A DNA stretch of 64,000 bases from Solibacillus sp. FSL H8-0523 (GTDB lineage: Bacteria > Bacillota > Bacilli > Bacillales_A > Planococcaceae): contig NZ_CP150291.1 in the NCBI RefSeq assembly GCF_038051985.1, positions 3,782,001-3,846,000 of the forward strand, in the 5' to 3' direction. Positions 24,102-33,660 of this stretch are shown here, piece by piece. Each line of letters starts with the position of its first letter. The stretch's first letter is position 1. The notes below the pieces were generated by a model. The model worked only from the letters and a program-made list of their open reading frames with translations, did not search any database and had not been told where the DNA came from. Both the position numbers and the translations under genes were made by a program.

Positions 24102-27100
24102 TTATACGTTAAAGTAGCGTGCATCTGGATGTGCGAACACAATCGCCGATACACTTGCTTCTGGTTCCATCATAAAGCCTTCTGTTAATTGTACACCAAT
24201 TTGTTCAGGCTTCAGTACAGCAAATAATTTTTCTTGGTCTTCTAAATTCGGACACGCTGGGTAGCCAAAGCTGAAGCGCTGTCCTTGGTATTTCGCAGCG
24301 AAGCGATCACGCATTGTAAAATCGGTCGCATCAGGGAAGCCCCAATGGTCGCGAATTTCTTGGTGAATACGCTCTGCAAAGCCCTCTGCAAGCTCTAGTG
24401 CTGTTGATTGCAGGGCATGGCTTTCTAAAAACTTACCAGCTTCTTTTAACTCGCTAGCTTTTTTACTAACCCCTTTACCAGCTGTTACAACCATTAATGC
24501 GACATAATCCATTTCTCCGCTTGCTACCGGCTTCAAATAATCCGCTAAGCATAAGAATGGTGCCGTTTGCTGACGTGGGAAGGTGAAGCGCTGAATTTCA
24601 GTTTTCGCATCTTCTGGGCTATAAATGACAACATCATCGCCGTCCGATTGTGCAGGATAAAATTGATACATCCCCGAAGCTTGTAACTCACCGCTTGTTA
24701 AATAGCCATTCACTAAGTCCGTCAATAACACCGCACGTTCATCTTGATCTGCGAGTAGCTGCTGTAAATTGCCCTTTAAGCCTAAATGATGGCCGATTAA
24801 AGTACGCATATTGACGTAAGGATGTAAATGCGCAACAGAATAATCCGGCTTCACATGCGGCACTAAATCTTTTGGCGTCAGCACCGATGCATCACTCACT
24901 GTTCGCACAGGTTTTTCCGTAACTTCAACGACTGGGCGTGCCGCGCGTTTGGCATCTGCCTCTAAACGCTGTTCGCGTGATTCCTTTAATTCGGCGATTA
25001 ATAGCTCCCGCTCGTCTTTATTCATTAAACGATTGGCCTGTTCTAAGCCTTGCATCGCATCTTTTGAGTAAATAACAGGACCATCATATTGATCAGCAAT
25101 TTTCGTTTCAGTAAAGCGACGCGATAAGGCCGCACCCCCTACTAAAATTGGAATATCAATGCCCGCATCCTTAAAGTCCTGCGCGGTAATGACCATTTGC
25201 TGTGCCGATTTTACAAGTAAGCCCGATAACCCAACAAAATCTGGCTTTTCTTTGCGAATCGCTTCGATAAGTTGCGCTGGTGTCACTTTAATCCCTAAAT
25301 CAATTACACGGAAGCCGTTATTGCTTAAAATAATATCGACTAAGTTTTTACCAATATCATGCACATCACCTTTTACAGTCGCAAGCACCATCGTTCCCTT
25401 ATTTGCTGATGTATCGCCTTTTTCCATAAATTTCTCTAAATGTGCAACGGCTGCTTTCATAACGCCCGCACTTTGAAGTACTTCGGCTACGATTAACTGA
25501 TTAGCGTTGAATAAACGACCAACCTCTGCCATCCCGGCCATCAGTGGTCCATTAATAATTTCAAGTGGCGTCTCAAAGATTTGACGTGCTAAATCTAAAT
25601 CTTCAATTAACCCTTCTTTTGTACCTTCTAAAATATAGTAAGCTAAACGTTCTTCAACCGTTGCTGGTAATTCTTTTACGACCGCATCTTTCTTTTTACC
25701 ACGGTAAAAGTCGGTAAATACTGCTAATGTTTCATCATTCGTATTAAAAATTAAGTCATTCGCAAGCTTAATTTCCTGCTCAGGAATTGACGCGTAACGC
25801 TCTAGCTTTTCGGTATTCACAATCGCATAATCAAGGCCTGCTTGTGTACAGTGGTATAAATACACCGCATTTAACACTTCACGACCAACTGGCGGTAAAC
25901 CGAATGACACGTTACTTACGCCAAGCACGGTTAAACACCCTGGTAAGTGTTCTTTAATGAGACGAATCCCTTCGATTGTTTCTTCAGCTGCTCCGATATA
26001 TTGCTCATCGCCTGTACCAACTGGGAACATTAATGGATCAAAAATAATATCCCCTGGTGACATGCCCCATTTTTCTGTTAGTAATTTAAACGAGCGTTGG
26101 GCCACCTCAAGTTTTTTCTCACGTGTAACGGCCATCCCGATTTCATCAATTGTACCTACAACAAGTGCGGCACCGTACTTTTTGACGAGTGGCATCACCG
26201 CGTCAAAGCGCTCTTCACCGTCCTCTAAGTTAATCGAGTTAATGATTGCCTTCCCTTGTGAAAACTTAAGTGCTTCTTCCATAACCTTTTCGTCTGTTGA
26301 ATCGATTACAAGCGGCACCTTCACTTTTTTCACGACTTCTTGCATGAAGTTTTTCATATCTTCCACTTCATCACGGTCTGGGTTTGCTAAGCAAATATCA
26401 ATGACATGCGCCCCATTTTTCACTTGGGCACGCGCAATTTCAGCCGCCTCTTCGAATTTCCCCTCGATGATTAAGTTTTTAAATTTACGTGAACCGATAA
26501 CGTTTGTACGCTCTCCAATAAATAATGGGCGCATCGAATCATCGTATTGTAAAGGTTCAATCCCTGAGAGAACGTGACCGTGCGTCGCCTCTTTTGGCTG
26601 ACGCGGCGCATAGCCGTCAACTGCCGCGCGAATGGCTGCGATATGTGCTGGCGTTGTCCCACAGCAGCCGCCCACAATATTTAACCAGCCCTTTTCAGCG
26701 AAGCCTTGTAGTTTTTTTGATAACGAATCCGGCGTCTCATGGTAGCAGCCCTCTTCATCTGGTAATCCCGCATTTGGATAACAGCTAATATAACCCGTCG
26801 AAAGCTCCGCTAATGAACGCAGGTGATCGGTCATAAATTCTGGACCTGTCGCACAGTTTAACCCTACTGATAATGGCTTGATATGTTCAATCGAAATGTA
26901 AAAGGCTTCAATCGATTGCCCGGCTAATGTTGTCCCCATCGGCTCGATTGTTCCTGAAATCATCACCGGAATTTCTTTACCTAACTCTGTAAATGCGCGG
27001 TGTACCGCAATCGTTCCAGCCTTAACGTTTAACATATCTTGTGACGTTTCTAATAAGATTAAGTCCGCGCCCGCTTCGATTAACGCCTTTGCCTGTTGGT

Positions 27101-27533
27101 AGAAGTTTTCCTCTAGCTCCTCAAACGAAATACCGCCTGTTACCGATAGAGTTTTCGTCGTTGGCCCCATTGCTCCTGCAACAAAGCGTGGCCATTCTGG
27201 TGTTGAAAATTCACGTGCCGCATCTAATGCGATTTTGACAGCACCTGTATTGATTGCATCCGCTTTATGTCCTAAATCATACTCATTTAATACAAGCGGC
27301 GTTCCACCAAATGTATTGGTACAAATAATATCTGCGCCCGCTTCTAAATAGGCACGATGAATTTTTTTTAGTACATCAGGACGTGTCAGTACAAGGTTTT
27401 CGTTACAGCCATCTAAGTCCTCGCCGCCGAAATCTTCGTACGTTAAATTTTCAGCCTGTAGCATCGTCCCCATGGCACCATCGATGACTAAAATTCGTTT
27501 TTGTAATTGCTCATGAATTGGGTGATTAAACAT
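24102..27533 (-). CDS. metH: Cobalamin-dependent methionine synthase
   Basis: 1143 residues with the full four-module plan. Homocysteine-binding barrel ~1-325 with the zinc cysteines (NCATG ~240, GGCCGTTP ~305). Methyltetrahydrofolate-binding barrel ~345-610. Cap plus B12 domain ~640-880 with the cobalt-ligand motif DVHDIGKN. Activation domain ~900-1143 ending near a PxGYPACPN motif that binds S-adenosylmethionine. It transfers methyl from 5-methyl-THF to homocysteine. The ATG at 27533 has AAAGGAG upstream and overlaps the yitJ stop by eight bases (ATGTTTAA), so the two are translationally coupled. B12 must be imported or made elsewhere. Confidence 0.96.
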   Translation of the reverse strand: MFNHPIHEQLQKRILVIDGAMGTMLQAENLTYEDFGGEDLDGCNENLVLTRPDVLKKIHRAYLEAGADIICTNTFGGTPLVLNEYDLGHKADAINTGAVKIALDAAREFSTPEWPRFVAGAMGPTTKTLSVTGGISFEELEENFYQQAKALIEAGADLILLETSQDMLNVKAGTIAVHRAFTELGKEIPVMISGTIEPMGTTLAGQSIEAFYISIEHIKPLSVGLNCATGPEFMTDHLRSLAELSTGYISCYPNAGLPDEEGCYHETPDSLSKKLQGFAEKGWLNIVGGCCGTTPAHIAAIRAAVDGYAPRQPKEATHGHVLSGIEPLQYDDSMRPLFIGERTNVIGSRKFKNLIIEGKFEEAAEIARAQVKNGAHVIDICLANPDRDEVEDMKNFMQEVVKKVKVPLVIDSTDEKVMEEALKFSQGKAIINSINLEDGEERFDAVMPLVKKYGAALVVGTIDEIGMAVTREKKLEVAQRSFKLLTEKWGMSPGDIIFDPLMFPVGTGDEQYIGAAEETIEGIRLIKEHLPGCLTVLGVSNVSFGLPPVGREVLNAVYLYHCTQAGLDYAIVNTEKLERYASIPEQEIKLANDLIFNTNDETLAVFTDFYRGKKKDAVVKELPATVEERLAYYILEGTKEGLIEDLDLARQIFETPLEIINGPLMAGMAEVGRLFNANQLIVAEVLQSAGVMKAAVAHLEKFMEKGDTSANKGTMVLATVKGDVHDIGKNLVDIILSNNGFRVIDLGIKVTPAQLIEAIRKEKPDFVGLSGLLVKSAQQMVITAQDFKDAGIDIPILVGGAALSRRFTETKIADQYDGPVIYSKDAMQGLEQANRLMNKDERELLIAELKESREQRLEADAKRAARPVVEVTEKPVRTVSDASVLTPKDLVPHVKPDYSVAHLHPYVNMRTLIGHHLGLKGNLQQLLADQDERAVLLTDLVNGYLTSGELQASGMYQFYPAQSDGDDVVIYSPEDAKTEIQRFTFPRQQTAPFLCLADYLKPVASGEMDYVALMVVTAGKGVSKKASELKEAGKFLESHALQSTALELAEGFAERIHQEIRDHWGFPDATDFTMRDRFAAKYQGQRFSFGYPACPNLEDQEKLFAVLKPEQIGVQLTEGFMMEPEASVSAIVFAHPDARYFNV

Positions 27534-29367
27534 TTGTTTTTTCTCCTTTATGTTTCGCGTCATACTGTTTTACATAATCCATTAATTGTAATGTCATATC
27601 GTATCGTAAAAACGGTGTAATTAAGTAAATACCGTTGAAATACTGACATGCTGTATCTAGTAATTCTTGCGCGATTGCTAAGCCTTCTTGTGTTGCTGCC
27701 TCTTTATCGTCCCCACATGCTGCCATGCGTGCTAATACTTCATCAGATAGTTTAATGCCTGGCACTTCATGGTGTAAAAACTCGGCACTGCGTGATGAAG
27801 TTAGTGGCATAATGCCGATATAAATAGGCGTTTCTAGATGCTTAGTTGCTTCGTAAATTTCTACAATTTTTTCCTTTGTATATACCGGCTGCGAGATGAA
27901 GTAATCCGCGCCATGCTCAATTTTCTTTTCTAAACGCTGCACTGCGCGATCTAACACACGCACGTTTGGGTTAAAAGCTGCTGCTACAGAGAAGTTCGCC
28001 TGTTTACGTAGTGACTTCCCGGTAAACGAGCCACCTTCATTTAATTGCTTAATGAGTGAAATTAACTCCATTGACGACACATCATACACACTCGTTGCCC
28101 CTGGGAAATCGCCAACCTTTGTTGGGTCTCCTGTGACAACTAAAATGTCATGTAGCTCTAGTGCATCCAGCCCCATTAAATGAGACTGTAAGCCAATTAA
28201 GTTACGGTCACGGCAAGTTAAATGTGGCAGTGAGCGAATGCCGTACTCCTTTAAAATCGCCGCCATCGCGATATTACTAATACGAGGTGAGGCTAATGAA
28301 TTATCTGCCATCATCACAACATCCGCGCCCGCCTCTGCTAGCTTTTTCGCACCCTCCACAAAGCCATCAATTTCTAAGTGACGCGGTGTGTCGAGTTCAA
28401 CAATTACCGAACGCTCGCGCTTTGCTTTTTCGTGCAGTGGTTCATGTTTACGCGGTTCTGCCACGCGGACAAATTCCGTACGTCCCTTTGTTTCTGCCTT
28501 CTCTTCAATTGGCGAAAGCTTGGCTAAACGTTTTTTCGCTGCTGCGATATGCTTTGGCGTTGTCCCGCAGCACCCACCAATTAAACGCACGCCTTGGTTC
28601 ACTAACTCTTCTGCGGCACGTGCAAAATAGTCCGTTTCCGATTCATACACAACGCGGCCGTCTTCTACATCTAAAAGTGAGGCATTCGGATAAGCCGATA
28701 AATATGCCGTTTCCGGTAGACTTACTCCTTCAAACGCTTGAATCGTATGGAATGGCCCTAGTCGACAGTTGCTACCTACAATATCCGCTCCTAAACGTTG
28801 TAGATCGTGTAACGCTTCATTTAGCGACATCCCGTTTTGTAGTACGCCTGCTTCTTGCATCGTTACTTGCGCGATAATCGGTAAATCCGTTAATGTACGC
28901 AGTAGTTGTACACTCTGCGCTAATTCTTCAAAATCATAATACGTTTCAAGTAAAAATCCGTCTGGCTCACCGGCAAGTAGTACCTCCGCTTGCTCTTTAA
29001 ATGCCACTAAAATTTCCTCTAGTGTGGCATCGCTTTTACGAATGCCGCGAATCCCGCCAATTGTTGCAAGTACGTACTGGCCACCCGCTGCTGCGCGCTT
29101 CGCGATTTTCAGTGCCGCTTCGTTAAATTCCTGCACACGTCCCTCATAGCCGTAGCGTGCGAGCTTAATAGCATTTGCTCCATATGTATTCGTTTGAATA
29201 ATATCTGCACCCGCAGCGATATACTCTCCGTGAATTTTTTCAATAATTTCCGGACGTGCCACATTCATTTCCTCATGACAATAATCCAGTCCATACGAAT
29301 ATAATAATGTGCCAATCGCACCGTCTGCCGTTAATACCTTTGTTTTTAAATCTTGTAGTAAACCCAT
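27526..29367 (-). CDS. yitJ: Bifunctional homocysteine S-methyltransferase / methylene-THF reductase
   Basis: 613 residues (B. subtilis YitJ 612). The N-terminal homocysteine methyltransferase domain (~1-290) has GSNCRLGP and the zinc motif GGCCGTTP. The C-terminal MTHFR barrel (~325-605) has VIVELDTPRH, HLTCRDRN and ISQPVYT. It reduces methylene-THF to the methyl-THF used by MetH, encoded just after it. The ATG at 29367 follows GGAG; the frame to 29388 adds seven residues. Transcription begins behind a SAM-I riboswitch, so the whole remethylation operon is shut when SAM is high. Confidence 0.94.
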   Translation of the reverse strand: MGLLQDLKTKVLTADGAIGTLLYSYGLDYCHEEMNVARPEIIEKIHGEYIAAGADIIQTNTYGANAIKLARYGYEGRVQEFNEAALKIAKRAAAGGQYVLATIGGIRGIRKSDATLEEILVAFKEQAEVLLAGEPDGFLLETYYDFEELAQSVQLLRTLTDLPIIAQVTMQEAGVLQNGMSLNEALHDLQRLGADIVGSNCRLGPFHTIQAFEGVSLPETAYLSAYPNASLLDVEDGRVVYESETDYFARAAEELVNQGVRLIGGCCGTTPKHIAAAKKRLAKLSPIEEKAETKGRTEFVRVAEPRKHEPLHEKAKRERSVIVELDTPRHLEIDGFVEGAKKLAEAGADVVMMADNSLASPRISNIAMAAILKEYGIRSLPHLTCRDRNLIGLQSHLMGLDALELHDILVVTGDPTKVGDFPGATSVYDVSSMELISLIKQLNEGGSFTGKSLRKQANFSVAAAFNPNVRVLDRAVQRLEKKIEHGADYFISQPVYTKEKIVEIYEATKHLETPIYIGIMPLTSSRSAEFLHHEVPGIKLSDEVLARMAACGDDKEAATQEGLAIAQELLDTACQYFNGIYLITPFLRYDMTLQLMDYVKQYDAKHKGEKTNV

Positions 29368-29417
29368 CGCCTTCACTCCATTATTCACAGTATTTTCAGT
29401 CTATTAACACTATAAAA

Positions 29418-29448
29418 AAGCCTTCTTTTCATATAAAAAGAAGGCTTC
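29418..29448 (-). terminator. SAM riboswitch terminator
   Basis: AGAAGCCTTCTTTT pairs with AAAAGAAGGCTT on the minus strand, followed by TTTTTTATAG. It lies between the SAM-I aptamer and the yitJ start. Confidence 0.85.
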
Positions 29449-29470
29449 TATCATGTCGGATTTCGTTTCC

Positions 29471-29578
29471 TTCTCATCTTCTGGCGAAGCGCCAACTGGA
29501 TTTAGCACCTGACAAATGAAATGTTGGTTGCTGAAGCTTCACCGGGCCAGTTCCCTCTGCTTCTCTCGATAAGAAATT
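29471..29578 (-). ncRNA. SAM-I (S-box) riboswitch aptamer
   Basis: Minus-strand blocks in order: P1 TTCTTATC pairing with GATGAGAA, then CGAGAG, GCAGAGGGAACTGGCCC, GAAGCTTCAGCAACC and GGTGCTAAATCC, all close to the S-box consensus. It lies ahead of yitJ-metH, as in B. subtilis yitJ. SAM binding should allow the terminator at 29418 to form. Confidence 0.95.
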
Positions 29579-29605
29579 TTATGAATTTTTCAAATAATTA
29601 AATGA

Positions 29606-29634
29606 ATCATAACTTTATCACACTGGAACGTCAA
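29606..29634 (-). promoter_or_regulatory. Promoter of the yitJ-metH leader
   Basis: Minus strand TTGACG, 17 bases, TATGAT: a good sigma-A promoter whose start would fall about 20 bases before the S-box aptamer. Confidence 0.75.
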
Positions 29635-29696
29635 CCCTTTAGGCAAATAAAGTGCTTTTTCATGCAATGAAAACGCTTCATTTGGGTAATTCCGAT

Positions 29697-31079
29697 TTAA
29701 ACACGTGCGATAATTTGTTCGGCTGTTTTTTTGCCATTTTGAATACACGCACCAATTCCAACACCAAAATAAGAGCAGCCCGCAAGTAAGACATTTGGAT
29801 AATGCAAAGCTAATTCTTTTATCACATGACCTAACGCTTCGTTATGTGCTAAATCATAACGCGGCATTTGGCCGATCCACTTTGTGACGTTAACAACAGT
29901 CGGCTTTTCTTCAATGCCCAGACTTAGTTTTATATCGCCTAAAGCGACCTCTGTCAGTTGTTCATCGGTCATGGCAGCTAGCTCCTCGTAGCGCGGATTA
30001 ATGTTTTTATAGAACAAACGGACAAGTAAGTTACCTTCTGACGACGTATGCTTCCATTTACGACTCGTCCATGTTGAGGCATTACATACTAAATCTGAGT
30101 TATGGGATACGATAAAGCCCGTGCCATCTGCTGGTAACATGCGATCTGCCACATCAAAACCAACATACATCGTTAATGCTGAGGCAGTCGTGAATTTTTC
30201 TAATTGCGTACGTAAACCAGCGTCTTGTAATACCGTAGACACCGTTTCATTTGGTGTTGCAAGGACAACGATATCCGCAATAAGCGTTTCGTTTCCTAAC
30301 ACAACACAGTAGCGCTCACCCTGTTTTTCAACGGCTTGAATCGCTGTATTTTTCATGAATTCCACTTCTGGTAAAGTCTCTTCTAATCGGTCAATCAACG
30401 CCGATAAGCCACCTTTAAACGAAATGAATTTTTTATTTGCCGCCTTCTCAAATTGTGCACGGTTTGCTTCAAAGCCTTTCATAATCGAACCGTACTCATT
30501 TTTATAGTCGACTAAATAAGGCAATGTCGAGTTGAGACTTAATTGATACAAATCACCTGAATATACCCCCGCTAACACTGGTGCGATTTGTTTACGCACA
30601 ATTTCCTCACCTAGGAAGTACTCTAAGAAATGGCCAATTGAGCTTTCCTTTGTAAAATTTGTGTTCGGTAATTCTAAATCTTTTAGCGCACGCTGTTTGC
30701 CTTCTTCTGAAATAAGTGTACTTGCCATTAACGACTCCATGCTCATTGGAATACCAAACGTTGAACCAGCTGGAATTGCGTGTAACTCGTTATTCGTATG
30801 AATATAGGAAATGCCCGTTTCGTTATAAACGAGTTCACTTTCAAATCCTAATTCCTGCACAAGCTCTAACACACCCGGATGACGGGCAACGATTGAATCC
30901 GCCCCTGTTTCCATAATAAAGCTTCCATCATGCTCTGAATGAATTTTACCGCCTAAATATGGTTTTTTTTCGATTAATACTAAACGTGCGTTGACATTTT
31001 TTTCCGCCAGTTGTTTTTTTAAATAATGCATCGTCGTTAAGCCAGTAATTCCGCCGCCAACTACTACTATTGTTTTCAT
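29697..31079 (-). CDS. hemY: Coproporphyrinogen III oxidase (HemY/CgoX type)
   Basis: 460 residues. The N-terminal Rossmann dinucleotide motif VVGGGITGLTTMHYL (~6-20) binds FAD, and the C-terminal GCSYFGVGIGACIQNGKK block closes the FAD site. In Firmicutes this oxygen-dependent enzyme makes coproporphyrin III from coproporphyrinogen III in the coproporphyrin-dependent haem pathway; older names call it protoporphyrinogen oxidase. AGGAGCGAAACAAAT precedes the ATG. It stands alone, without hemE and hemH, its usual partners in B. subtilis. Confidence 0.93.
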   Translation of the reverse strand: MKTIVVVGGGITGLTTMHYLKKQLAEKNVNARLVLIEKKPYLGGKIHSEHDGSFIMETGADSIVARHPGVLELVQELGFESELVYNETGISYIHTNNELHAIPAGSTFGIPMSMESLMASTLISEEGKQRALKDLELPNTNFTKESSIGHFLEYFLGEEIVRKQIAPVLAGVYSGDLYQLSLNSTLPYLVDYKNEYGSIMKGFEANRAQFEKAANKKFISFKGGLSALIDRLEETLPEVEFMKNTAIQAVEKQGERYCVVLGNETLIADIVVLATPNETVSTVLQDAGLRTQLEKFTTASALTMYVGFDVADRMLPADGTGFIVSHNSDLVCNASTWTSRKWKHTSSEGNLLVRLFYKNINPRYEELAAMTDEQLTEVALGDIKLSLGIEEKPTVVNVTKWIGQMPRYDLAHNEALGHVIKELALHYPNVLLAGCSYFGVGIGACIQNGKKTAEQIIARV

Positions 31080-31174
31080 ATTTGTTTCGCTCCTATTTGT
31101 TCGCTCTTAATTTCTTTTTTCAGTATAAGCCTTTTTTACGAAAAATAGGGCTGACGGATATTACAATTTTGTAT

Positions 31175-31212
31175 AAAAAAATGCACGCTAAGGGAAATCC
31201 CTTAGCATGCAT
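31175..31212 (-). terminator. Terminator of the HemAT-type gene
   Basis: ATGCATGCTAAGGGAT pairs with TCCCTTAGCGTGCAT on the minus strand, followed by TTTTTTT. Confidence 0.85.
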
Positions 31213-32514
31213 CTAGTTTCCTTTTTCTAATGACTGCGCAACTTGTGCTAACATATCTGCTGCATCTGTTACTTCGTCAAAAGCACTGCCTAATTCTACA
31301 ATTACCTCGCCAATCTCGCCGACTTCTTGCTCAACTAAACTATTTTGTATTTTCGTTTCTTGCATTGACTCGACGATCGCATTAAATTGTATTTCCGTAT
31401 TATGCATACTTTGCTCACCAACTAGTACCGCTGATTTAATTTCTTGAATCGACTCTTGAAGTTTGGCCGTACGCATATTTGTATTTTGTAACAACGCTTC
31501 AACATTTACTGCCGATTCTTTTGTTTGTTCAGACAGCTTACGAACCTCACCAGCTACAACACCAAACCCTTTACCCGCTTCCCCAGCACGTGCTGCTTCA
31601 ATTGCCGCGTTAAGTGCAAGTAAATTTGTTTGGTTGGCGATGTTTGTTACGATGCCCATTGTAGATTCCATTTCTTTTGAAACCTCTGTTAGCTTGTCCA
31701 TCTCCTCTGAAATCAGTCCTACTGAGTGATGAATGGCATTCATGCTTACGGTTTGCTGTTGAATCTGAACTTTCCCTTGATACGCTTGATCTGTTGCAAC
31801 TTTAGAAATATCAATCGCCTTTTTCGCATAGGCAATCATCACATCTGATTGTGATGTTAGCTGATGGAAGGAAGCATTTGTTTCTTCTGAAATGGCTGCT
31901 AAGTTCGCTGAGGATTCAATTACGGCATTCCCTATTTGACGCTTTTGTTGCTCTAGTTTTTCTTGCATGCGTTCGATAACAAGCTCATACTCTTCTAATA
32001 CGACTTGTTGCTCGAAATTTAAGATTTTTGAAATCGCTGCAATCGTACGGAATCGTTGGTCATCATCATCGATATGATCTTGTACTAATCGAATAAAGTC
32101 GATTAGTAGACTTTGGAATGCGCCGATATACCATTTCGTTTTGAGCCCGATATGTACATGAACACGAGAAATCTTTTTACGTTTCTCAAAGTATTCCGAA
32201 TCGATGACACCGCTAAACATTTCACAAATATGACGCTTTAACGTTACTTTTAAACGGTCGACAGAGCTATGGTCATTAATAATATCAACCAAACTTTGCT
32301 CCATCCCTAAATTTTTATAAAACGTATCTACAATTCTTTCAATATTTTCATCTACTTGCGGTTTAAATACTTTCAAGTGTTTTAAATCATCTTCTGTTAA
32401 ACCTAGCATTTTTAATTGTTTCATTACGGCACTATTTCTAGTACTTTCAAGCTTTACATCAACTGTATTCCAATCAATTACTTGTTTTTCATTTTTCTTT
32501 TTATTAAAAAACAT
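31213..32514 (-). CDS. hemAT: Globin-coupled aerotaxis transducer (HemAT-like)
   Basis: 433 residues, no membrane segment. Residues ~15-185 form a sensor globin: the motif RVHVHIGL...KWYIGAF gives His119 as the proximal haem ligand. Residues ~190-433 are a methyl-accepting signalling domain with the conserved hairpin tip around [20 protein letters not shown] (~295-314). It senses oxygen and signals through CheA to the flagellar motor. Single gene; no other chemotaxis gene is close, apart from a decayed MCP fragment at 38205. Confidence 0.93.
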   Translation of the reverse strand: MFFNKKKNEKQVIDWNTVDVKLESTRNSAVMKQLKMLGLTEDDLKHLKVFKPQVDENIERIVDTFYKNLGMEQSLVDIINDHSSVDRLKVTLKRHICEMFSGVIDSEYFEKRKKISRVHVHIGLKTKWYIGAFQSLLIDFIRLVQDHIDDDDQRFRTIAAISKILNFEQQVVLEEYELVIERMQEKLEQQKRQIGNAVIESSANLAAISEETNASFHQLTSQSDVMIAYAKKAIDISKVATDQAYQGKVQIQQQTVSMNAIHHSVGLISEEMDKLTEVSKEMESTMGIVTNIANQTNLLALNAAIEAARAGEAGKGFGVVAGEVRKLSEQTKESAVNVEALLQNTNMRTAKLQESIQEIKSAVLVGEQSMHNTEIQFNAIVESMQETKIQNSLVEQEVGEIGEVIVELGSAFDEVTDAADMLAQVAQSLEKGN

Positions 32515-32925
32515 TAGCGACCTCGCCTTTTCCTATTGTTATAAAAAAGTTATTTATTCATATATATGAAACATGAGTTAAATTTATTCATAACACTCTG
32601 CGCTATCGTCTCAAATACGTTTGTTTCACTATCAAAATCCCATCTAACCTACAACTTCTCTATTATAAGGAAGCGACTTGTTCTTGAAAACTATTTCCGA
32701 CTATTTTCCAACATTCTATGCTTTGGTACTACACAGCTATGTTAGCACCTAGTTATATCATCGTGTAAATTCATTCCATCCCCAAATATTCGCTCTCTAA
32801 TTCTGTACCAAAAGCGCCATTGAATTCCCAACATACACTTTTATGACCGTCCGTTCGTTCTTATTAGTCCTAAAGACCTAAAACGAAAAGGACCGCCACA
32901 AAATCGTTGTGACAAGCCCTCTTTG
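32515..32925. other. 411-bp AT-rich gap, no gene
   Basis: On the minus strand a TATAAT at 32662-32667 with a weak -35 could start the hemAT transcript. A weak CACAA/TTGTG hairpin at about 32895-32915 lies after the next gene. No frame with a ribosome site was found. Confidence 0.45.
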
Positions 32926-33417
32926 TTAAATCGCTGTAAGTCTTGTTGATAGTATGTTCATCTCTACTTCTAGGGCAATCGAACGTATGTCAAAATAACG
33001 TAAGCGTTCCTCACTGCGGTCCATTAACTGCTGGTTCGAATCTTTCATATTAATGGCATCACATACAAATAGCTTTAATGTACGAATACCTGATTCAATT
33101 TTCCGGATTTCTTTCCCGTAAACTAGGGCTGTATTATCCGTGGTCTTGCCTTTTTTCATTTGAAAAATATTCGTATTAATTAAATCATCAATTTTATCGT
33201 AACGGTTTACTTGCTTCTCCGTCATCCTTTGAATTCTTTGATTGTATTTTATTACATCGTTACTTTCTAACTGTATTTGGATATAGCCTTTTAAATATTC
33301 TACAATTGTACATAATGTCGTTAACGTTTCTCGCTGCTCGGCTAGCACTTGCTGTAATTTTTGAACGATATCCTTATTATGATTAGAAGAGAATTGTGGA
33401 GCTGCAAACATGAACAT
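32926..33417 (-). CDS. Hypothetical helical protein, 163 aa
   Basis: Not recognised. AAGGAGGGGG lies 8 bases before the ATG, a very strong ribosome site. The protein is almost wholly helical: heptad-like stretches at ~15-75 (QKLQQVLAEQRETLTTLCTI, then many charged residues) and ~95-160. It has two Cys and no signal peptide or membrane segment. Its composition resembles regulatory or structural coiled-coil proteins. It sits alone between the SEL1 gene and hemAT; a role with hemAT cannot be shown. Confidence 0.75.
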   Translation of the reverse strand: MFMFAAPQFSSNHNKDIVQKLQQVLAEQRETLTTLCTIVEYLKGYIQIQLESNDVIKYNQRIQRMTEKQVNRYDKIDDLINTNIFQMKKGKTTDNTALVYGKEIRKIESGIRTLKLFVCDAINMKDSNQQLMDRSEERLRYFDIRSIALEVEMNILSTRLTAI

Positions 33418-33500
33418 AAAATTCCCCCTCCTTAATATAACTTCCTTACATTAATATAATTCCTAAATTCAGATGAAATTAAACCTGTAATTACTTTTCT

Positions 33501-33632
33501 TTAATTCCCATGCTGCGAAAGCCAGTCTATTGTTTTTTCTGCCATTATTTTTTGTTGATCTAGCGGTGAAATTGCACTTAATAGATCTCCCTTTTTTCCC
33601 CATACAGTAGTCCTAAGGTCAGTCCAAGCCAT
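33501..33632 (-). CDS. Possible 43-aa small protein (weak)
   Basis: An ATG-initiated frame of 43 codons with a tidy composition: MAWTDLRTTVWGKKGDLLSA, then a polar helix ending QHGN. The frame is open a further ten codons upstream, almost to the stop of the SEL1 gene, but without a start codon. No ribosome site precedes the ATG. It may be the tail of a decayed gene rather than an active one. Confidence 0.3.
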   Translation of the reverse strand: MAWTDLRTTVWGKKGDLLSAISPLDQQKIMAEKTIDWLSQHGN

Positions 33633-33660
33633 TTCAGTAATTTTCTCATCTAGAAAAAAC

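Noticed and set aside
25957-26577. 206-codon antisense frame within metH
   Set aside because: Ser/Thr/Ile-rich shadow typical of antisense reading of a conserved gene; no ribosome site.
28287-28877. 196-codon antisense frame within yitJ
   Set aside because: Shadow frame with Leu/His/Arg-rich composition; sense frame is certain.
32515-32700. SigD-type promoter for the HemAT gene
   Set aside because: GACGATAG resembles the -10, but no TAAA lies at the right distance.
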